A stretch of DNA of 64,000 nt from an uncultured Porphyromonadaceae bacterium (GTDB lineage Bacteria > Bacteroidota > Bacteroidia > Bacteroidales > Muribaculaceae). Every line of letters starts with the position of its first letter. Position 1 is the first letter of the stretch. Shown here piece by piece: positions 60,706 to 64,000 of this stretch. The translations under genes and the position numbers were made by a program. The notes beneath the pieces were generated by a model, which made no database searches, was not told the DNA's origin, and saw only the letters and a program-made list of their open reading frames with translations. The stretch is taken from contig UQUV01000013.1 of the NCBI GenBank assembly GCA_900544305.1, forward strand, positions 4,484 through 68,483, given 5' to 3'.

Positions 60706-61917
60706 ATGATAGATTTGAAAGAAATACGGGCGGAATATCCGATTCTCGACCGTAAGATTTACGATAGACCGCTGGTTTATCTCGACAGTGCCGCCACTTC
60801 GCAGACTCCGCGCTGTGTGCTGGACTGCATCAACGATATGTACACGACGAAGAAAGCCAATGTGCACCGCGGTGTGCACACGCTTTCGCAGGAAGCCACG
60901 GAATTGCAGGAGCGTACCCGCGAAAAGGTGCGTGCCTACATCAATGCCGCTTCCACGCAGGAAATTATTTTCACTCGCGGAACAACGGAAGCCATCAATC
61001 TGGTGGCATCGTCGTTCGGCGACAAGCTCTGCAACGGCGATGAGATTATTCTCACCGTCATGGAGCATCATTCCAACATCGTTCCCTGGCAGTTGTTGCA
61101 GAAACGCAAGCGCATCAATATCCGCGTGGTGCCGATGAATGACAAGGGCGAACTCCGCACCGACATTTTTGAGGACATGTTCACCGACAATACCCGTCTG
61201 GTGGCGATGTGCCATGTGTCGAACGTGCTGGGAACGGTTAACCCTGTCAAGGAAATGATTGCCATTGCCCACCGTCACGGTGTTCCCGTGCTTGTCGACG
61301 GTGCGCAGTCCACTCCCCATCTCCGTATCGACGTACAGGACCTCGACGCCGATTTCTATGCTTTTTCTGCCCATAAGATGTATGGCCCGACTGGTGTCGG
61401 CGTGCTCTACGGCAAAAAGAAATGGCTGGACTCCATGACTCCGTATCAGGGTGGAGGTGAGATGATTGGTCATGTGTCGTTCGAGAAAACTACGTTTGCC
61501 GAACTTCCGTTCAAGTTTGAGGCCGGAACGCCCGATTTTGTAGGCATTGCCGCCTTTGGCGAAGCGATTGATTACATGGAACGCATCGGTGTGGAGCAAA
61601 TCGAGGCACACGAGCATGTCTTGCTCCAACAAGCAACCGAAGGGCTGATGAAGATTCCAGAAATGCGTATTTTCGGCAATGCAGCGCACAAGAGCGGGGT
61701 GATTTCCTTCCTCGTCGGCAATATTCACCACTACGATATGGGTATGCTGCTCGACAAATTGGGCATCGCCGTCCGCACCGGACACCACTGTGCTCAGCCG
61801 CTGATGACTTCGCTGGGCATTGAGGGAACCGTTCGCGCCTCTTTCGGTGTCTACAACACCCCGGAAGAAGTCGACACCTTCGTCGCCGCCGTCGCCCGAG
61901 TAGCTAAAATGTTCTGA
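60706..61917 (+). CDS. sufS: cysteine desulfurase SufS
   Basis: A 403-residue PLP-dependent desulfurase of group II (SufS/CsdA). It takes sulfur from cysteine as a persulfide and supplies it to the SufBCD scaffold. PLP-binding Lys224 lies in FSAHKMYG, His and Thr ligands in METHH-like MEHHSN (119-124), and the catalytic Cys362 in RTGHHCAQP. No sufE or sufU partner is adjacent; a sulfur acceptor would be unlinked. The gene ends at a strong terminator. Confidence 0.96.
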   Translation: MIDLKEIRAEYPILDRKIYDRPLVYLDSAATSQTPRCVLDCINDMYTTKKANVHRGVHTLSQEATELQERTREKVRAYINAASTQEIIFTRGTTEAINLVASSFGDKLCNGDEIILTVMEHHSNIVPWQLLQKRKRINIRVVPMNDKGELRTDIFEDMFTDNTRLVAMCHVSNVLGTVNPVKEMIAIAHRHGVPVLVDGAQSTPHLRIDVQDLDADFYAFSAHKMYGPTGVGVLYGKKKWLDSMTPYQGGGEMIGHVSFEKTTFAELPFKFEAGTPDFVGIAAFGEAIDYMERIGVEQIEAHEHVLLQQATEGLMKIPEMRIFGNAAHKSGVISFLVGNIHHYDMGMLLDKLGIAVRTGHHCAQPLMTSLGIEGTVRASFGVYNTPEEVDTFVAAVARVAKMF

Positions 61918-61944
61918 TAGTTTAATAGAATTATAACTAATATG

Positions 61945-61977
61945 TTAGCAGCCGGATACCGGCTGCTAATTTTTTTG
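61945..61977 (+). terminator. terminator of the suf operon
   Basis: An 11-bp stem TTAGCAGCCGG/CCGGCTGCTAA (61945-61955, 61959-61969) with a 3-nt loop is followed by TTTTTTTG. Confidence 0.95.
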
Positions 61978-62041
61978 TAATATATCAGGTTTGATTTCGC
62001 GCTTGTTGTGAATTTGTAAATATACGGCCACGGCATAAAGC

Positions 62042-62076
62042 AAAGAGGGCAACCCATTGACTGGATTGCCCTCTTT
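62042..62076 (-). terminator. terminator of the TPR gene
   Basis: AAAGAGGGCAA (62042-62052) pairs perfectly with TTGCCCTCTTT (62066-62076), about 24 bases beyond the minus-strand stop at 62100. Minus-strand sequence past it (TTTGCTTTATG) is U-rich. Confidence 0.8.
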
Positions 62077-62099
62077 CGTATTGAAACAATTTGTTTTAT

Positions 62100-62789
62100 T
62101 TACTTAGTCTGACCTGCCAAGTAGTTAGCACGTTCGATATATTTGTCAATGTTTACGCGGTATGCTATCAAATATTTCGGATATTTTTCCTTGATAGCTG
62201 TGTAGATTTCTGCAGCTTCAGCATATTTCTGCTGTGCATTGAGCACTGTAGCTTTCTTCATCATGAACAACGGAGTGTAGAGTGCGTTGTTGTTTGAAGT
62301 GCTGATAGCCTTGTCGAAGCTTGAAATGGCTTCGTCATACTTTTTGAGGTTTACCAGACAGTCGCCTTTCAAAGAAGCGGCAGCAGCGCCTACAAGTTCG
62401 TCATTGACGTCGTAGTTGTCAACACTCTTGATAGCTTCTTCATATTTGCCCTGTTGGTAGAGAAGGATTGCGGCGTTGAGGTTAGCGCGGTTGGCAATGC
62501 TGTTGCTGTATTCGTCGGCAACCTGCAAATATTGCTGCAATGCTACAGAGTCGTTGCCTTGTGCCAAAGCAATGTCAGCCTGACCAATCATTTCAGTTGC
62601 ATTGTCGATACCATTTCTGTGGATACCATAATAGTAACCCAGTCCCAAGCCGATTACAACAAGCAGACCTACAACATACCAAACAATTTTACGTTCATTC
62701 TGCTCTACACGTTGCTCCAGAGTAGAGAGCGATTCGTTCAATTCGTCGATTGAAGTGCGTGTAGCTTCTTTTTTTGTTTCTTTTGCCAT
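62100..62789 (-). CDS. membrane-anchored tetratricopeptide repeat protein
   Basis: A 229-residue protein. A charged N-terminus with coiled-coil tendency (ELNESLSTLEQRVEQNERK) is followed by one transmembrane helix at ~35-55 (IVWYVVGLLVVIGLGLGYYYGI), then ~5 TPR units to the end (NDSVALQQYLQVADEYSN, YDEAISSFDKAIS, YAEAAEIYTAIKEKYP). Topology predicts TPRs in the periplasm. This matches a YfgM/CcmG-like class of tethered TPR proteins in Bacteroidota, often near secretion or assembly functions; the role is not known. A minus-strand TAATTTTG box lies at 62833-62840. Confidence 0.85.
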   Translation of the reverse strand: MAKETKKEATRTSIDELNESLSTLEQRVEQNERKIVWYVVGLLVVIGLGLGYYYGIHRNGIDNATEMIGQADIALAQGNDSVALQQYLQVADEYSNSIANRANLNAAILLYQQGKYEEAIKSVDNYDVNDELVGAAAASLKGDCLVNLKKYDEAISSFDKAISTSNNNALYTPLFMMKKATVLNAQQKYAEAAEIYTAIKEKYPKYLIAYRVNIDKYIERANYLAGQTK

Positions 62790-62976
62790 TTTTATTTCGT
62801 TTTTCTAATTTTTCAGTTTATCTCACGAACTGCAAAATTAATAGATAAATATTATTTACGAAAAAAATGAGGGAGTATTTTTCAAATATCAGAACTTTAT
62901 TTTCCTTTGTTTGTTGATTTTACAGTGAAAAGCTGTTTTACAGCAACATTCAAGAATACAGAAAACCGAAAAGACG

Positions 62977-63741
62977 ATGCTGACATTACTATCCTGTGCG
63001 AAGACAATGAGCGAAAAAGCTTCGGCCGAAGTGCCTTTCACGACCGTCCCGCAGTTCCGCGAAACGGCTCGCGACAATGCGTTGCAACTGGCACAGCTTA
63101 CGCCCGAAGAACTTGCGAAAATGCTTGGAACCAATGCAAAAATTGCCGTTGAAAACAAGATGCGCTATCTGGATTTTGTCGTCGAGGGCAAGACGGGAAC
63201 GGCGGCGCTGCTGGCTTATACGGGTATTGTGTTCAAGCGGCTGAACCCGTCGGATTTCAGCGACGGCGATTTTCGCTATGCGCAGGATCACTTGAGGCTC
63301 ACATCGTTTCTCTATGGCTATCTGCGTCCGCTGGACGAAATTCTGCCTTACAGGTTGGAAGGCAGTGTTCGCCTGCCGGAATATGGCGGATTGACGATGT
63401 TTGAATTTTGGCGTGAGCGGTTGACCGACCTTTTTATCTCTGACATCAAGGCGGCAGGAGGCGTGCTTTGCAATCTGGCGAGCGATGAAATGCGCGGATT
63501 GTTCGACTGGAAACGCGTGGAACGAGAAGTGGAGGTGGTGACACCGGAATTTCGCGTATGGAAGGGCGGCAAGTTGAAAACCATTGTTGTTTATACGAAA
63601 ATGATGCGTGGCGAAATGACGCGCTACATTTTGAAAAACCGCATCGAGAATGTGGCCGACTTGGCTGCTTTCCATAGCGATGAAGGATTTGCCTACGCTC
63701 CCGAACTTTCCTCTCAATCAAAGCCGGTGTTTACAGTGTAA
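62977..63741 (+). CDS. yaaA: YaaA (DUF328) family peroxide-stress protein
   Basis: A 254-residue YaaA. The N-terminal MLTLLSCAKTMS aligns with the family start, and later motifs YTGIVFKRLNPSDF, LRLTSFLYGYLRPLDEILPYRLE and VVYTKMMRGEMTRYIL are all present. In E. coli YaaA lowers free intracellular iron during hydrogen peroxide stress; it binds DNA in related work. The first Pro of the usual LISPAKT motif is Cys here (LLSCAKT). No partner gene is adjacent. The downstream 259 bases hold repeat B and an IS-like end. Confidence 0.9.
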   Translation: MLTLLSCAKTMSEKASAEVPFTTVPQFRETARDNALQLAQLTPEELAKMLGTNAKIAVENKMRYLDFVVEGKTGTAALLAYTGIVFKRLNPSDFSDGDFRYAQDHLRLTSFLYGYLRPLDEILPYRLEGSVRLPEYGGLTMFEFWRERLTDLFISDIKAAGGVLCNLASDEMRGLFDWKRVEREVEVVTPEFRVWKGGKLKTIVVYTKMMRGEMTRYILKNRIENVADLAAFHSDEGFAYAPELSSQSKPVFTV

Positions 63742-63782
63742 GAGTTTACGGTTTACAGAATTTCAGAACCGATTAATTTTTT

Positions 63783-63884
63783 GACAGAAGAACAGAAAGA
63801 CATATTTAGGGTTATGGTTTAGAGGTTATCGGTTAGGGTTGTCGGAGGTTTTTTGTGACAAATTGAGGGAATTATGTTCTTATG
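63783..63884. repeat. dispersed repeat B, copy 2
   Basis: Runs GACAGAAGAACAGAAAGACA, then GGGTTATGGTTTAGAGGTTA, and ends near AATTATGTTCTTATGT. It aligns base for base, with about one difference in seven, with 30851-30952. The inverted right half seen at 30972-31004 is absent here. Confidence 0.75.
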
Positions 63885-63951
63885 TCAAGAATAAAATCCG
63901 TCAAGGGCTTAGCTTTTTGAGGACACGTTCAAGGGATGTCCTCCTCTAAGA

Positions 63952-64000
63952 TGAACTGCACCCAAAAAGTTGGAGAGTTAAAAACTGTTACAACTTTGGG
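63952..64000. mobile_element. possible end of an IS3-family element, cut by the window edge
   Basis: TGAACTGCACCCAAAAAGTT closely resembles terminal inverted repeats of the IS3 family (IS150-like group), which typically start TG-ACTGC-CCC-AAAAGTT. It runs to the last base of the window, so the transposase and other end, if present, lie outside. No coding sequence is visible in the 49 bases. This is a sequence-resemblance call only. Confidence 0.45.

Overview
The window is chromosomal DNA from a member of the order Bacteroidales (phylum Bacteroidota). The evidence is a SusC/SusD pair, two proteins with type IX secretion C-terminal signals, DUF4249 lipoproteins paired with a TonB-dependent receptor, menaquinone synthesis (menA), an AspS/Nif3/zinc-ribbon block typical of the order, and many start-proximal matches to the Bacteroidota -7 box TAnnTTTG. 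Gene content and moderate G+C fit Prevotellaceae or Bacteroidaceae; I cannot place it more precisely.

Layout. 1-2.3 kb: end of a T9SS-secreted protein, a small membrane or secreted protein and tRNA-Pro(TGG). 2.5-5.4 kb: a three-gene operon (LegB-like dehydratase, ATP-grasp enzyme, NeuB-like synthase) for a nonulosonic-acid-like sugar. 5.6-7.8 kb: a secreted CE1-type esterase with a duplicated C-terminal module. 7.9-9.6 kb: lrgAB with a divergent Lrp/AsnC regulator. 9.7-16 kb: YfhO membrane protein, a methyltransferase-like protein, a MATE pump and a membrane-bound TPR/HTH regulator. 16.2-17.5 kb: no protein genes, but three tandem, paralogous, structured RNA genes, each with its own promoter and terminator; this is the most interesting part of the window. 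18-23 kb: flippase-like protein, rsmA, mgtE and a carboxynorspermidine synthase-like enzyme. 23.5-28.6 kb: an orphan SusC/SusD pair.

28.7-45.8 kb is mostly minus strand: zinc-ribbon protein and Nif3, aspS, MATE and SulP transporters, a TolC/HlyD/two-permease ABC-2 exporter with no ATPase gene, a xanthine/uracil permease divergent from xpt, birA, and a fused AAA-ATPase/DUF4435 protein resembling a one-gene PARIS-type defence protein. 46-54.6 kb: a broken BspA-like fragment, a secreted unknown, ribE, a nitroreductase, menA, a TonB receptor with its DUF4249 lipoprotein, folB and a beta-helix lipoprotein. 54.8-61.9 kb: cvpA, a secreted unknown and the sufBCDS iron-sulfur operon. 62-64 kb: a TPR protein, yaaA and what looks like the edge of an IS3-family element.

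Two dispersed repeat families run through the intergenic spaces. One is a palindromic REP-like unit (about 74-82 bp) that sits directly upstream of, or overlaps, promoters at three loci. The other is a roughly 100-bp unit with G/T-rich telomere-like steps at two loci. Start sites were moved downstream of the longest open frame wherever a signal peptide, a family N-terminus or the -7 box position favoured it.
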